In this document: in pieces, positions 1 through 11,672 of the stretch
Numbering within the stretch: the stretch's first letter is position 1
Layout of the letters: each line of letters begins with the position of its first letter
From: Ophioceras dolichostomum
Taxonomy: Eukaryota; Ascomycota; Sordariomycetes; Magnaporthales; Ophioceraceae
Assembly (NCBI GenBank): GCA_003049485.1
Contig: PYST01000132.1
Coordinates: 35,179-99,178, forward strand
Direction: 5' to 3'
Length of the DNA stretch: 64,000 nucleotides
Program-made: the position numbers and the translations under genes
The notes under the pieces: model-generated
Database searches by the model: none
Seen by the model: only the letters and a program-made list of their open reading frames with translations
Told to the model about the DNA's origin: nothing

Positions 1-62
1 CTTGCCTCTCCCTCCACACGAGCTGACGGGTGAGCTAACCAATCCCCTTTCTTTCAAAACAG

Positions 63-924
63 CACCCCCGAGTGCCGCGAGTGCAAGTTCTGCAAGTCTG
101 GCAAGACCAACCTGTGCGGCAAGATCCGCGCCACGCAGGGCAAGGGCCTGATGCCGGACGGCACTTCCCGCTTCAAGTGCAAGGGCCAGGACCTGCTGCA
201 CTTCATGGGCACGTCGACCTTCTCGCAGTTCACCGTCGTGGCTGACATCTCCGTCGTGGCCGTCCAGCCCGAGGCTCCCATGGACCGCACGTGCCTGCTC
301 GGCTGCGGCATCACCACCGGCTACGGCGCCGCGCGCATCACTGCCAACGTCGAGGAGGGTTCCCAGATCGCCGTGTTTGGCGCGGGGTGCGTCGGCCTGT
401 CGGTCGTGCAGGGCGCCGTGATGAACAAGGCCGCTAAGATCATCGTCGTGGACGTCAACCCGACCAAGGAGGACTGGGCGCGCCGCTTCGGCGCCACGGA
501 CTTCGTCAACCCGACGAAGCTGCCCGAGGGCAAGACGGTCGTCGACGCGCTCGTCGAGCTGACGGACGGCGGGTGCGACTACACGTTCGACTGCACGGGC
601 AACGTGGGCGTCATGCGCGCGGCGCTCGAGGCCTGCCACAAGGGGTGGGGCACGAGCATCATCATCGGCGTGGCCGCCGCGGGGCAGGAGATCAGCACCC
701 GGCCCTTCCAGCTGGTGACGGGCCGCGTCTGGAAGGGGTGCGCGTTCGGCGGGGTCAAGGGCCGCTCGCAGCTGCCGGGGCTGGTGGACGACTACCTCCA
801 GGGGAGGCTCAAGGTGGACGAGTTCATCACGCACCGGAAGACGCTGCCCGAGATGAACAGCGCGTTCGAGGTCATGAAGGCAGGGGATTGCATTAGGGCT
901 GTTGTCGATATGCGGGCGACGTAA
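63..924 (+). CDS. SFA1: S-(hydroxymethyl)glutathione dehydrogenase (class III alcohol dehydrogenase), 3' part
   Basis: Glutathione-dependent formaldehyde dehydrogenase: zinc enzyme that oxidises S-hydroxymethylglutathione to S-formylglutathione with NAD in formaldehyde detoxification, normally cytosolic. Only the 3' exon is in the window; it follows an AG acceptor at 61-62 and runs to the TAA at 922-924. The exon opens with the structural-zinc segment (four cysteines, CRECKFCKSGKTNLC), then the Rossmann fold with the dinucleotide loop FGAGCVGLS, and the conserved end IRAVVDM. About the first 95 residues lie upstream of the window, so the start cannot be judged. The sequence is intact throughout what is visible. 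The long IIIGVAAAGQEISTRPFQLV segment fits class III rather than ethanol-type enzymes. The family is seen clearly; the class III assignment is from knowledge of the family. Confidence 0.93.
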
Positions 925-3900
925 GAGGAACAGAGACGAAGGAAACAAAAAAGAAGAGGGAGAAACGGGAGGGAGATGCGAAGAATAGGATGTGTAGCCA
1001 CTAGCTTTGAGTTTCGAGTGTCGACGACGCGAGTAAATTATAACTGAATCGTACCTCCCCTGTTTCTAGTCAGATGAGCAAAAGGGGGGAAGGGAAGGGA
1101 AAGGGGAGACAAAACTAGCTCTTACATCTGACCCTAGGAGGGGATATCATGTGGAGTTTATGTACCAGCGGCGCGCGTGAAATTCGATGGCCGAAGAGGT
1201 GTTTGTTCTTCTGCATTGCATGTGTCCGAGTCTCGGCAATTTGTGTTGTCTGGTGGCCAAAGAGGTTCAAATCCGACAAGTCGGGCTAGCTTCCTGGGTA
1301 CTTGTAGATCCCTCGTATAGGCGCTTACCTACAAGCCCATAACTTCCCAAGGAGTTCAGGCCCAAGAAAAGGAAAAGGTTCTTTTCAGTTGACGACTCTG
1401 TCGGCTCGGAATGTGCCGTTGTCCCCGAGGCTGAGTGAGGAATGACTAATGATGTTTTCGAGTCAAGGGGTTCCATCCGCTGCTGTTTCCGTCAAGAAAC
1501 ATCCTTGTACTTACGTCGTCACCGGCCACTGAATCTCGATCGCCGATAACCTCTACTTCACTAGTTTTAATCGTGTCGGTGTGGATGGGATTACCTGGGT
1601 GTGCACACCTAGACGAGTCATATCTGGCACCACTGGGAATACTAGGTACTGTCTCGAACCTGGGAAGGGTGTCGAGCTGAGGGTGTCGGCTGGCTGAGGC
1701 GAGCAACAACTTGGAATGGAGGCCTTGCCTGCCGAGCATGCCGGCACGGTCTTCAGGCACGTAAGTCAGGTACCTACCTAGTTAGATACTAGTCTTTTAA
1801 TAGCGCCTTTTTTCATCACCTCGAGCCCCGAACTAAATAGGCTCGCCGTCCGTTTTGCGTTTTGCCTTGTCCGCCCTGGCCCGGGTCCGTGAGCGTGGCC
1901 GGCCGTGGCTGTGGTCGGTCCATACGAGGGCGGGGGAGGCGGAGGCGGCCTGGGCTCAGCAACTGGCCGGCCTTGATGCATGCTTAACGAGTTTGATCAT
2001 CCCGATGGATCTACTTCGACGACGGCGTAGCTTTCCCAGCCAGCATATGTAGAAATCAAAAGAAGATGGAATTTCTTTGTTTGCGAGCAGGGCTCAGTCA
2101 GTCACCCCTCCCTGCAGGCGGCCTAGACACGGATGATGGGTCCGGCATGCTGTGGCCCCTAACCCCCCTCTCTGTCTTGAGGAAAATGTGACCGATTGCG
2201 AAGACCGCCGGGAGTTGGTCTCCGATATACTACTACGACGACAACTGATCTTTTATGAAAAGAATGTGACGGGTCGGGTGCAACCAACCAAAAATCAGGG
2301 CACTGTTGGCGCAGAGGGGGATGGCCCCCTGGCGCGTGTGTGCCTGTTGTAGCATGCGAGGAACCTGCCTGATAGTGGCACAGGTTCCGGGAGATGGGGG
2401 GAGACATGGAGCTCAGGAGAGGGCAAGCACATGCCAGCCTGCAGGCAGCTTTTAGTTCGTTTTCGCTTCAGGGCGAGCCAGCCAGCGATGCTACGACATG
2501 GCGATGTTGTCCGCGTTTGCGTTGCACTGGGGTGTCTGGTCGAAGTCGTGTTCCACCGCGATTCGTGGCCCCCATCAGTGGGCGCGCAGGCCGCCGCGAG
2601 AGGCCGGGAGCGAAAAGAAATCGCAGGCTCACAGCCAATGAATCCCGCTAGGAGTAAGAGGCGGCTAGAGTGGAAGGTCGGTGCCTGTCTGAGTGGCCAG
2701 GCGGCCGTGCTTTTTTCCGGGGATAGGTCCGTAGCCCGGCCGCTGGTCAGGTAGGTGGTCAGGCCAGGGTCCGCCGGGGCTTGCTCGGCTGGGATGGCTG
2801 CCTCACCCAAGCTGTTAAGCTTCTTGAGGCGTCATCCTCGGATTTCAGTTTGCCTAATACATAGTACATGTGAAGCAACCGTTATCGGCCGAAGTCCACG
2901 GAATAACCGGTGGCCTATCAGAAAGTGGTGCTTCCTTGGGTTTATCATGACCTGTAGTAGTATTTCTCTGGCAATTTTGCTGGTTGGTCACCCCTAATCG
3001 ACAGGGGGAAAAAAGAGCTGAGGATGGATAGAGGAATGCATGTCCGTAAAAAGCTCGTGATCCTAGAATCCCAATGGATTATTGATGGGGGCCAGCACAC
3101 TAGTCGCTTAAGTTTCCTGGATTCTTTTCTTTGGTCAGACTCTTTGGTCGGTCGACATCTTTATGTTTTTGTCGTGTGCTCGCCCCATGTACATTACTTT
3201 CCCTCGTCCATACATTAGCTGGAAACCCTCATCCGGACTCTGTGCAAAGTTACATCGCAGGACGGGCGGATCGCAGGCCTTGGTCTGAGTAAGTCTGCTG
3301 CAGCAGAGGTGAGAAACTGAGGCCATGAGCAGCTGGAAGTTGAGACCGATCGACCTGAGCGAGAGAGGGAGGCCGGAGCAGGACGGGAAGAGGGAGGAAA
3401 CGAGGAATGATGAGGTGACCATTCTGCCCCTCCTGATTGGCACGAGCCAGTGAAACGGACCACCCGCATTTGTGATGCTTTTGTGGCTCCCTTTCACAAT
3501 ACCATCTTCGTAATCAAGACAAAGGTCCAGACAGACCAGGTAGACGAGGCTCGGAACTAACAGCTACCTAGCATTCCAGAGTCCTACGTCCTGCCTAGGT
3601 CGACCTGTGGATCACTTACTGCAAGTTAGCGGAGTGGATGGAGGGAACGAGGGCGGCAACTCAGGTAACAAACACCAATATAGCATGCGAGCGGCTAGTA
3701 AGGCGGGCATAAGTGATGTGTCGTTCGTTGGGGTTGGGGGTCCAACACTGCCTGCCAGTGCAGCCGAGTCAAGCAACGCCACTGAAAGTTAGCTCCAAGA
3801 GTTTCTAAGATGACGGGCGAGGCCATTTCATCGTCGTTTCCTAGTGAGACAACATGTCCGTAAGCGCCAATCGCAAGCAAGGACACATCAGTCTTGTAGT

Positions 3901-5036
3901 GGTCTGTCGTACCTAGCAAGGTACACCTATGTGATGCCAACGGCCGCAGAGAACGATGGTACGCTGTCTAACTTCCGACTTCTGAGCAATAGCCTGATTG
4001 GTATGGTAACAAAAAAAATTGGCGTCACGCTCTCTAATCCGCAATAGGCATATCTCGTCGAGAACTGCTGCGCCTATCCGGATGCTATTCTCATGTCCCT
4101 TGTTCAGGCCCAACGCAGAAAAGCGGCTCGACGGACCCTGCAAGCGCAATGCAAGCCACTTTGCGACCAGCTGTCGGCGTGTTCGTCTCGGACACCAATC
4201 CATCGGGGACGAGACGGGAATATGATTGATTCCAGGCTTGGTTGGATTTCAAAACTCTGGTATCCTTGTGGTTTGTCCGGCGTTTCCAGTTTGTTCTCCC
4301 TTTCTTCCCTGATTTTTTCATACATGTTAGTTCAATCCCAGCTGTGTCGCCTGTCATTGTGTGATAGTAGCAAGTTTCTTCTTTTTCAGCCGGTTTCTCC
4401 CTTTCATCAAAAAGGGCCTTTCTTTCTTTTAGCACCCAACCGGAGATGCTGAGTCCCAGACAAATTCTGGCTTTCACACGACCTCACCACGAGACAAAGC
4501 AAGTGCCATTCCTATTCCGTCACAGCGCCGGTTCGGTTGTTCAGTTGGCGCCCTTTTTGGGAATCACACACCCCCTACACCCCTCCTCCAGACAGCAAAG
4601 TCACCCACTAAGAAAAGAAGAAAAAAACGGGCACGCCCCCATCTACCCCTGTCGGAACCCGGGGGTCACTGCTTCCTGCCTCCCTAGGTCCAGGGCGCCA
4701 CGGCATCCTATCCACCGTGTTCGAGCGAGCGAGTTGCCTCCCTTCCCGAGAGCGGAGCCTCGTCATCCTCCGGTTGCCTTGTGTGCTTGCATGCATGTTG
4801 CATGCTTGCACACGCACCAGCACGGTCCCATTGTGAGCTGTGAACAAGTGGTCTGGGGTCTGGAGTGAAAAGCCGCCGCCTCCGCCGCCGCCGCCGCCTA
4901 CCACGTACTACGACCTACTACCGACTGTCTGTCGCCAAGTGACTGTCATCCTAGCGCTCTTTCGCCGCCCCAATTTCTCGCCCTTCCAGCATCTTCCCTT
5001 CCCACCCCAACCAACGCCACGTGAGTAACATTTGAT
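925..5036. other. 4.1-kb gene-free stretch
   Basis: Between the formaldehyde dehydrogenase stop and the leader of the AN1 gene I see no reading frame with recognisable protein character; the longest (antisense, 2295-2810, 171 codons) has no family signature. The stretch holds G/A-rich sequence just after the stop (probable 3' untranslated region), TACCTA-type repeats near 1770-1795, a CCG trinucleotide run near 4875-4898 and an imperfect palindrome at 4781-4813. It probably contains the promoter of the gene starting at 5386. An unannotated non-coding transcript cannot be excluded. Confidence 0.5.
4781..4813. repeat. imperfect 15-bp inverted repeat, 3-nt loop
   Basis: Arms 4781-4795 and 4799-4813 pair at 13 of 15 positions; the two mismatches are adjacent T-T pairs at the middle of the arm. 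The core is built on GCATGCA. It lies about 570 bp upstream of the AN1 zinc finger start codon, so it is either a promoter element or a chance palindrome. Confidence 0.6.
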
Positions 5037-5385
5037 CGTCGGTCCTCCCATAAATTGCGCAGCAGCCCAACAAGTCTGCCCTCTCGCTCTTATCTTCTTA
5101 CCCTCTCTTTCCGCACCTACCGTCTGTCCGTCCGTTCGTCCGTCCGCATCATCGACCTCGACACCCTACTAAACTCCTATCTCCTACTTAGGCCTCGTCC
5201 TCCTCTCGATCGTCTCCTCTCACGATCGTAACCCGGCGACCTCATCCTCGTTGCTAGATCTCTAGTCGACTCTTTACGCTGTAGACGAACCATCAGCCGA
5301 CGTCACTCTCGGCTGACTTCTCACGACACCTTCGTTTTCCGCTTCTCAAACCTCTTATCTCTCGTCTTCACTCCATCCTTCCACA
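5037..5385 (+). promoter_or_regulatory. pyrimidine-rich leader/promoter of AN1 gene
   Basis: Strongly C/T-rich sequence without A-rich interruptions, including CCGT repeats near 5119-5146, ends directly at the start codon at 5386. Such CT-rich tracts are typical of promoters and 5' untranslated leaders of well expressed genes in filamentous ascomycetes. The transcription start is not determinable by eye. Confidence 0.5.
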
Positions 5386-5781
5386 ATGGCCGGCCGTAAG
5401 CAGCCCAGGTGCGGCTTCCCCGACTGCGGCGCCAAGGCGCAACCCATCGTCGGCGACTGTGCCTTCTGCGAAAAGGTCTACTGCGGGAAGCACCGGTTGC
5501 TGGAGGAGCACAAGTGCGACGGCCTAGAAGACGTATGTGCACCCGAACCCCAGTGGTGGCTCGTCGGCCTCCCCGAGGTTCTTTCCGGGCTCGTTGGTGG
5601 TGGCAGCAACGAAGCCGGTGGAGCAGCTGGTGGTGTTCATGATGGCGGCGTTGTTGTTCAGGAACTCACTGGCTAACCTGCGTTTCTGTTTTTCCTCGCC
5701 ATGTAGTGCAAGAAGGCAGCCTACGAGGCCAACGCGGCGCAACTGCAAGCCGAGCGCACCCAGGTCATCAAGGGCGTCTAA
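5386..5781 (+). CDS. small AN1-type zinc finger protein (73 aa)
   Basis: Two exons, 5386-5532 and 5707-5781, joined in phase 0; the 174-nt intron has a GTATGT donor and a TAG acceptor. The 73-residue product is almost only an AN1 zinc finger: C9, C14, C25, C28, C33, H36, H42 and C44 give C-x4-C-x10-C-x2-C-x4-C-x2-H-x5-H-x-C. A short helical, alanine/glutamine-rich tail ends in KGV. AN1 fingers occur in proteins tied to ubiquitin, the proteasome and stress responses, but a stand-alone finger of this size gives no specific function. Reading through the intron would produce a 96-residue form with an unrelated C-terminus. The start sits in good context at the end of a CT-rich leader. The family is firm; the role is unknown. 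Confidence 0.88.
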
Positions 5782-6831
5782 GCTGTGACTAGCTGTCCTG
5801 TCGAGAGGAAGCTGGTCGAATCGGGGACTTCACCGAGGTGAGCGACTCCGACGGTTCCGAAGCCGCGCGGCCTGTGGCGTGGATACGGACTCGAAAGCAG
5901 ACTACCTGCTCCCGCTCCCGTCCATCCACCTCACCTCGACCATCGCCTCCTCACGCAACCGTCTCGAATCCCCGTCCCGATCACCTTCTCTCCAAAGAGG
6001 CCTCGGACGGCGGAGATACCTACACTATCGATCTTAGGGACAAGCTTGGCTGAGATGCCTCGCTCGTCCATCCCCATCAAACACCTATTCCCCAGATTTC
6101 GTCACCTACATACACTTTGATTTTCGTTTCTCGCTTTCTATCCTTCCCGCATGGCGTTCGGAAACAGGCAAGGGGCCAACATTTCCGGTTTTTGATTTTC
6201 TACTCGATTTTAGCCATCTACTTTCGCCTTCTCAACACCGTCATCGGCGGATTAGTTTCGGTGATCTTCGTCTCGCTAGTACTACTCTGGGAAAGGGGGC
6301 TCGCTCCCCAACCCACCACGTTTTACCATGCGACCACCACCTAGACATACACGATATCTCTACCTATCTAGGTACCTACCTTGGTGTCTACCTACCTACT
6401 TAGCCATACTTTAGGAAAGCTCTTCTCCCCAGCATGATTAGATTCTAATCACGCTGGGGAGAAGCCTGGACGGGCGTCTGGGCTTCACCAACTTTCACCC
6501 TCCAAGAGATAATCTCACATCAATTCTATTCAGCTTTGCCTTTGGGCAAAACTGCTAAACAAATTTCTAAATGGGAGCTGCCCAGCTCGTGTCTGTCCGC
6601 TGTCTTCAACTTTCGTATTATGACTCACATGTGGCTACCTCAAGGATACCTAGACGTATAGAACAAGTATTTTCCGTAATCTTATATATTTATTACAGGG
6701 TGAAGTGGAGTTATGTACAACATCAAAGCCCACACTAGCTTCCCCATCATACATTCTGTTGGACACGAGACCACACGTCTGTCTCTGTTTATACTGGCTA
6801 AGGAGGAGCGGGTCCTCCCGAGGCGTGGAGC
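5782..6831. other. convergent intergenic region with palindrome
   Basis: Separates the AN1 gene (plus strand) from NTH1 (minus strand), so it should hold both 3' ends. It contains TACCTA-rich sequence at 6353-6405 and directly after it the 43-bp palindrome at 6422-6464. No convincing coding sequence is seen. Confidence 0.5.
6422..6464. repeat. near-perfect 21-bp palindrome/hairpin
   Basis: Arms 6422-6442 and 6444-6464 are complementary at 20 of 21 positions around a single T at 6443. The one mismatch (A6434 with C6452) becomes a G-U pair in a minus-strand transcript, so RNA read in the NTH1 direction would pair along the whole stem. The outer part is GC-rich (CTTCTCCCCAGC), the inner part AT-rich. 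It lies about 640 bp after the AN1 stop and 370 bp past the NTH1 stop, between convergent genes. It could be a 3'-end processing or barrier element, or a degenerate foldback element. Confidence 0.85.
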
Positions 6832-8529
6832 TTATTCCAACTCTCTCGGCCCGGTCCGCCTCTTTGCCGGCCGCGACGGCGGCGAGTGCTCGAGCTCTTG
6901 CTTGATGTAGACCTTCTCCTCCTCGATAACCTCTTCTTTCTTGACCACCGCTGCCGCCACGCCGCTGTCCACAGTGCCTTCCATGTCCACCTTTACAACC
7001 CCCGTCTTGACCTCAGCCTCGACCTTAACCTTCCCTTCGTCGTCCTCCAGCTTCCCGCCGCCATACATAGCCTCAGCAACCTCCCTCCTCCTCCGCCCCT
7101 CAGCGACCTTCTTCCTGTCCGCCGCGCGGCACAGGCCCCTCGCCCCCAGCTCGCAGTCCCCGCACCGCTTCCCCACCGGCAGGCACACCGACTGCCCGAA
7201 CCCGACGAGCAGCCAGTTGACCTCGCGCCACCGGTCGCGCGGCAGCCACGACTCGAGCGCCGCCCGCGTCGCCTCCGGGTTGGCCGTCTTGTTCCACCCC
7301 CACATGTTGGTGATGCGGTGCACGTGCACGTCCACGCCGATCCCCTCGACGCGGTTCCACCCGTTCGGCGCGGACATGCAGAGGTGGGCCATCTTGGGAC
7401 CCACGCCCGGTAGGGAGGTGAGGCCCTCGATCGTGTTGGGGATGTCGCCGGACCATTTGTCGCGGAGGATCTCGGCTGCTTGCTTGATGTATCTGTTTTG
7501 ACGTTGTGAGGTTGGGATTTTGTGGTGCCTTGTTAGTCTTCTTCTCGTCGGCCCAATGTAAGTGCGAAAAGTCATCACCGTCTCTAGCTAGCCTGTCGGC
7601 TTACAGAGCAGGCAAGAAGACGAACACACACGCCTCGTCCAGACCGGGTGGGCTACGAACTTAGTCTTATTATTATGAAATCCAACCGGGTAGATCATCT
7701 CGTTCAACACCGCCGGCTGCACGGCGAGTATGTTCTCCAGATTTAGGCCCGGAGGCGCCCCCTCCCGGTACGGCGGCAGTTCAGCCTTGAGCCTCGCCAT
7801 GGCCGCGGCGTTGACCGTGTCTTTCGTCTGCGAGCTCAGCATCAGGGCGATGAGGGTGTGGAAGCGCCGGTCCCGCGGAGACGCCTCGGCCGTGGCGAGC
7901 CGTTCGCAGCCCATCGTGTCGACGGCTGCGTTGGCGGCAGGGCCGGTCAGGCGCATCTCCTTGACGAGCGCGTACATCTCCTCCCAGTCTGATGGCGGCT
8001 CGACGGTGGTCGTCCCGGTTGTGGGATCTGTCTTGGCTCTGGCTGGCTTGCGTTCGCGCCGCGCCTTGGCTGGGGAGGTGTCTGGTAGAGTCTTCGTCTC
8101 GAGCAACAGATCCTCCTCATCTTTCTTTATGAGGGTGGGTGCTTCTGTAGTCTCTGCGCGCTTGCGCTTTCGCGTCGTGGATCCGTTGAGCTTTGTTGCG
8201 AGTGGTGGCCGTCGTCGGCGCAGCGAGGGGCCAGCCGTGACGGCATCTTCGATGTCGGAGCCGAGGGTAAACTCGGCAGAGGACTCAGCGTCACTCTCTG
8301 TCGGATCATCGTTGCCGTACGAATAGCGCGCGAGGGACAGCCTCGTCGACCGCCGCGGCCCTTCAAGCCCGGCGGCAAAATATCTAGACGTCTCGCCGCC
8401 TGAGAGACTGCCCATCCTTCCCGGACGATACCTCCAGGGCTTGGGAGCGGTAAGGCTTTGAATTCGGCGTGCTGCAAAGAGAGGAGTAGTGCGCAGCCGG
8501 GTTGATGTTAAAAGGCAAGCTCGTAGCAT
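6832..8529 (-). CDS. NTH1: endonuclease III homologue, bifunctional DNA N-glycosylase/AP lyase
   Basis: Complement of exons 7661-8529 and 6832-7492; the 168-nt intron has an unusual GTTCGT donor but restores the family's KTKYIK sequence. The 509-residue product removes oxidised pyrimidines and cleaves abasic sites. The first 25 residues (MLRACLLTSTRLR...) look like a mitochondrial presequence, followed by a basic, nuclear-type segment, which suggests dual targeting. The helix-hairpin-helix LPGVGPK carries the catalytic lysine K323, and D344 in VDVHVHR is the catalytic aspartate. The iron-sulfur cysteines are C393, C400, C403 and C411, spaced x6-x2-x7; the bacterial and human spacing ends in x5. 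A lysine/glutamate-rich tail of about 95 residues follows, ending near a PAKRR motif. Identity is very secure; targeting is inference. Confidence 0.94.
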
Positions 8530-11500
8530 AAGCCGACGAGACGCTGACCACCGTTACAAGAATGGTGAAGAGTCGAGTCGTTCTTTCTGAATGTGCGGTT
8601 AATGAGCTCCAAATTCTCGGCGAAGGGGACCTGCAGCAGTTTGGAGAACCCCTGAACTGGGGTGCAGCAAAAGGCTAACCGAACCGGCAGCGCGGCTCTA
8701 GGTCCACACCCAAACCTCTTTGAAGTGGGGCCATCCTGGTGCAACCCACCCCCACACACATCTTAACCTCCATCAACGACTTCACGACATCCGATGCCTT
8801 TTATGTTCACTTTTCCTGCATCTCACTCCAGTTGCCCGGTATTTCCGCCGTTCTGCTGTCACTTTTCCCTCTTCTCTGTGCCTCCCCCGATCCCAAAGTC
8901 TCTTACACATAGAATTGGCCAAGAGTTTAACAGACAGTCCGTTTCTTAAATGCCCCCCCCCCTCTTCTGCACCTGCGTAATCGTTCCTTTCTTCTCGTGA
9001 CCCGACCACCTTCCCCCTTAACTATCTCGTCCTCCGAACCGCAACAAACCCGCTACAAGTCACCAGTCACGAGCCGCCTGCTCGACGGGGAGCTGGTACA
9101 GGACCGGCCAGCTCGTCTCGTGTAAGTTGGGGGGCACCTGCAAGGTGGACAGCCAGTAGAAACCTGATCAAGCGAACCAAACGGAAACTGATCGCCTTGT
9201 TGACCCTGCTGCGACCAGTAGAGTCTCCATATGCATTCCCCAAGAAGAAATGGAGCCTTCTAAGTAGTACCTGCTCTTCTGGACAAGGAAGTGCCTCACA
9301 ACTGGACAATGACGGATCAGGGCAAGTGCCCTCCGTGAGTGGCCGCCGGTTCCCAGTTATGTAAAAGGACGTCCAAGGCCCAATCGGCTGGAAAACCAGC
9401 GGATCACTACCCACCCGTTCTGGCAGCCATGCGACAATTTATCAGATTGCTCCTCGACAACGATAGAGCTGAGCTCCGCCTGGCTGCTGCTGGTGGCCGC
9501 CTCGCCTGGCCATACCCCGAGGACCACCGGACTCCGCAGACGGATAACGACTTCGCGTTCGAAACCCATATAAATCTCCTGCTTCGGCGGGATCCCCGCA
9601 TCCCTCGTCAAAACGTGATCGAACATCGCGGCCTGTCGGAGGTCCAATAAAGCCCGGCCTGGAATCTCGATGGGATGAAATATACAGTAAAAGTCAAAGC
9701 TGAATAGCGGCCGGGGTGGTTCAGTCGGCGATTGGGAGTCTCATCACGACCGAGTGGATCTCTTGATTCGGGTGCAACACTAGCCGTATCGCACAGCGTG
9801 CAGCTTTGTCGCAGGACTTTCGTTCTTGGATATTTCGCCGACACCAGCCGTCCAGCCTCGTTATATCTCGATTTTGTTCTTCTGGTTCCTTCCTCATGTG
9901 TACAATGCGGTGAAGGACGTTTCTCCGAGAGCCACGTCGGGGACTTCCAGATTCACTCACTAATACATAGATAGCATCTCTGGTCACATCTTTTGTGACT
10001 GTTCTCTTAGGGTACCTCTCCTCACTGTGGAAGCCAGCCGTTTCCATTCGGTCTCCTTCGTATCATCACGCCGTGGCTCAGTTTGTGGCCATTCATTCAT
10101 GTCCTGTGAAGTATGCCGGCGCCTATTGGCCCGCTAGCGCCTTCTCCCAAGCTGTCCTGGGGCTGTGCCCGAGGAAGAAACTTCGCTTTCGGACGTCCTC
10201 CACGGCCTTGTCCATCTTCTCACATCTGCAATATGGCACCATCCAGGACCTCATCAGATGATATTGCTCGTCGTCCTCTCATCGTTCATGGACGGAAAGT
10301 CTTGAAGAGATGTCAGGATTCAGTCAAGGTATATCAACAGATTCTGCCGTAGTCCCGAAGTACACCAGCCCCAGATTTGGTCATGACACGATATGTGTGG
10401 TCTATCAGGACCAGGTCCCTGTCCCGTGGAAGACAGGGATCTGCCAACGAAGGCAATATACCGGCATTTTGGGGATGTGAATGTCCATAGCTCGCGCTTG
10501 TTGCTCGCTCAAGCCTTCATTAAATCATCATTGGTGACACGAATGCTTTCATGGCGAATTGCTCGACGAGGAGCTTCAGTTATGACTCGGTGGACTATGG
10601 CTGAGGGGGAATTTCGGCCAGCTGTAGCACCATTCCAGGTTCTCACGGCAACGGCCGTAGTAGTCTACATGTGAAAGGCGTGCAGCTTGATTCTTCGCTG
10701 CTGGTGGGGGCGGACACGAGCGTGAAGAAAAATTATTGGAGCGCGTAACTTCCCCGAACAGACCTTCCCTCTTCCCACGAGACCTCTCCGCATTAGGCAC
10801 TCTTGTTTTCCTTTCCTTCGCCGGTCCCACCTGACAGGCAGCCTTCCTCTTTCAGAGCCTCCCGGCTCACCAGTCGTCCTCTTGGTAAGCTAGACACAGC
10901 CCATCACAACTCCTCGCGGCTGGATTTGAATCTTGCTTCTTTCTTTTCGCTTTCTTCAGACCAGGGCCTCGTCGTATCTCCTCCTTGGCGCCAGGACTGA
11001 TTGTTTCCTTCACGGCTCGTCATTCACCTGCCTAAAGGTGATCTCGTCACCCTCCGAGAAGAAAATCCTTCCTTTCTCCATCGAATCTCATCAGCTGAGT
11101 GAGGGAAACCATCCCGGTTTGCCTTTTCCAACCTCAATACTGATGCGAAGCCCACCAGTTTCATTTCTACCACTTTTGAAAGTCCTTCCCGAGTGCTCTG
11201 CTGTTCGCTTCTGAGCTCTGGTTTTGCTTTCTTCCTCGATACAATCTCGTCATCACTCTTCTGATTCGCACCTCGTCGACTCCCTTCTCCAGATTTCTTT
11301 CACTGCTAGGTCGCATAGGCCAAGCAGCTCCTCACGAGACCTCCCTTGCCTTTGAGCCACCAGAAACTCCACTTGTCAGTGTCCTCGTCCGGGTTTGATC
11401 GCTTGGGACGGCAGTGGCAGGGCAGGTGCTCCCCCGAAGCATCTTCCCGGGGGCTTCACCAGCTGCGAACTTACCACTTGCCAGCGTACCCAAAGGACAC

Positions 11501-11672
11501 GGGCGACTAACTCTTGATATCAGGCGGAAAGCACATTAATTTGGTATTTTGGTATTTGGGCAAAAACCGTCGGGAGGCTTTTTCAGGATATTCGTCATTT
11601 ACTCGCAAGCGTTGCCCTCGAATTTCCCATTTTGAACGGACATATCGCCGACATCTGCAAGTCGCATCCGAC
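8530..11672. other. 3.1-kb divergent intergenic region
   Basis: Lies between the divergent NTH1 and coiled-coil genes, so it must contain both promoters. The last 900 bp (from about 10.8 kb) are CT-rich like a leader. I found no family-like protein in any frame. A sequence resembling the internal promoter of a tRNA gene sits at 9717-9775 but does not fold properly. Confidence 0.45.

Noticed and set aside
1264..1274. GGTTCAAATCC, a perfect tRNA B-box sequence
   Set aside because: No A box at the proper distance and the T stem does not pair.
2295..2810. 171-codon frame on the minus strand in the first intergenic region
   Set aside because: No domain, no leader, codon use unlike the real genes; treated as chance.
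6886..7501. Plus-strand frames opposite NTH1
   Set aside because: Antisense shadows of the GC-rich NTH1 exon.
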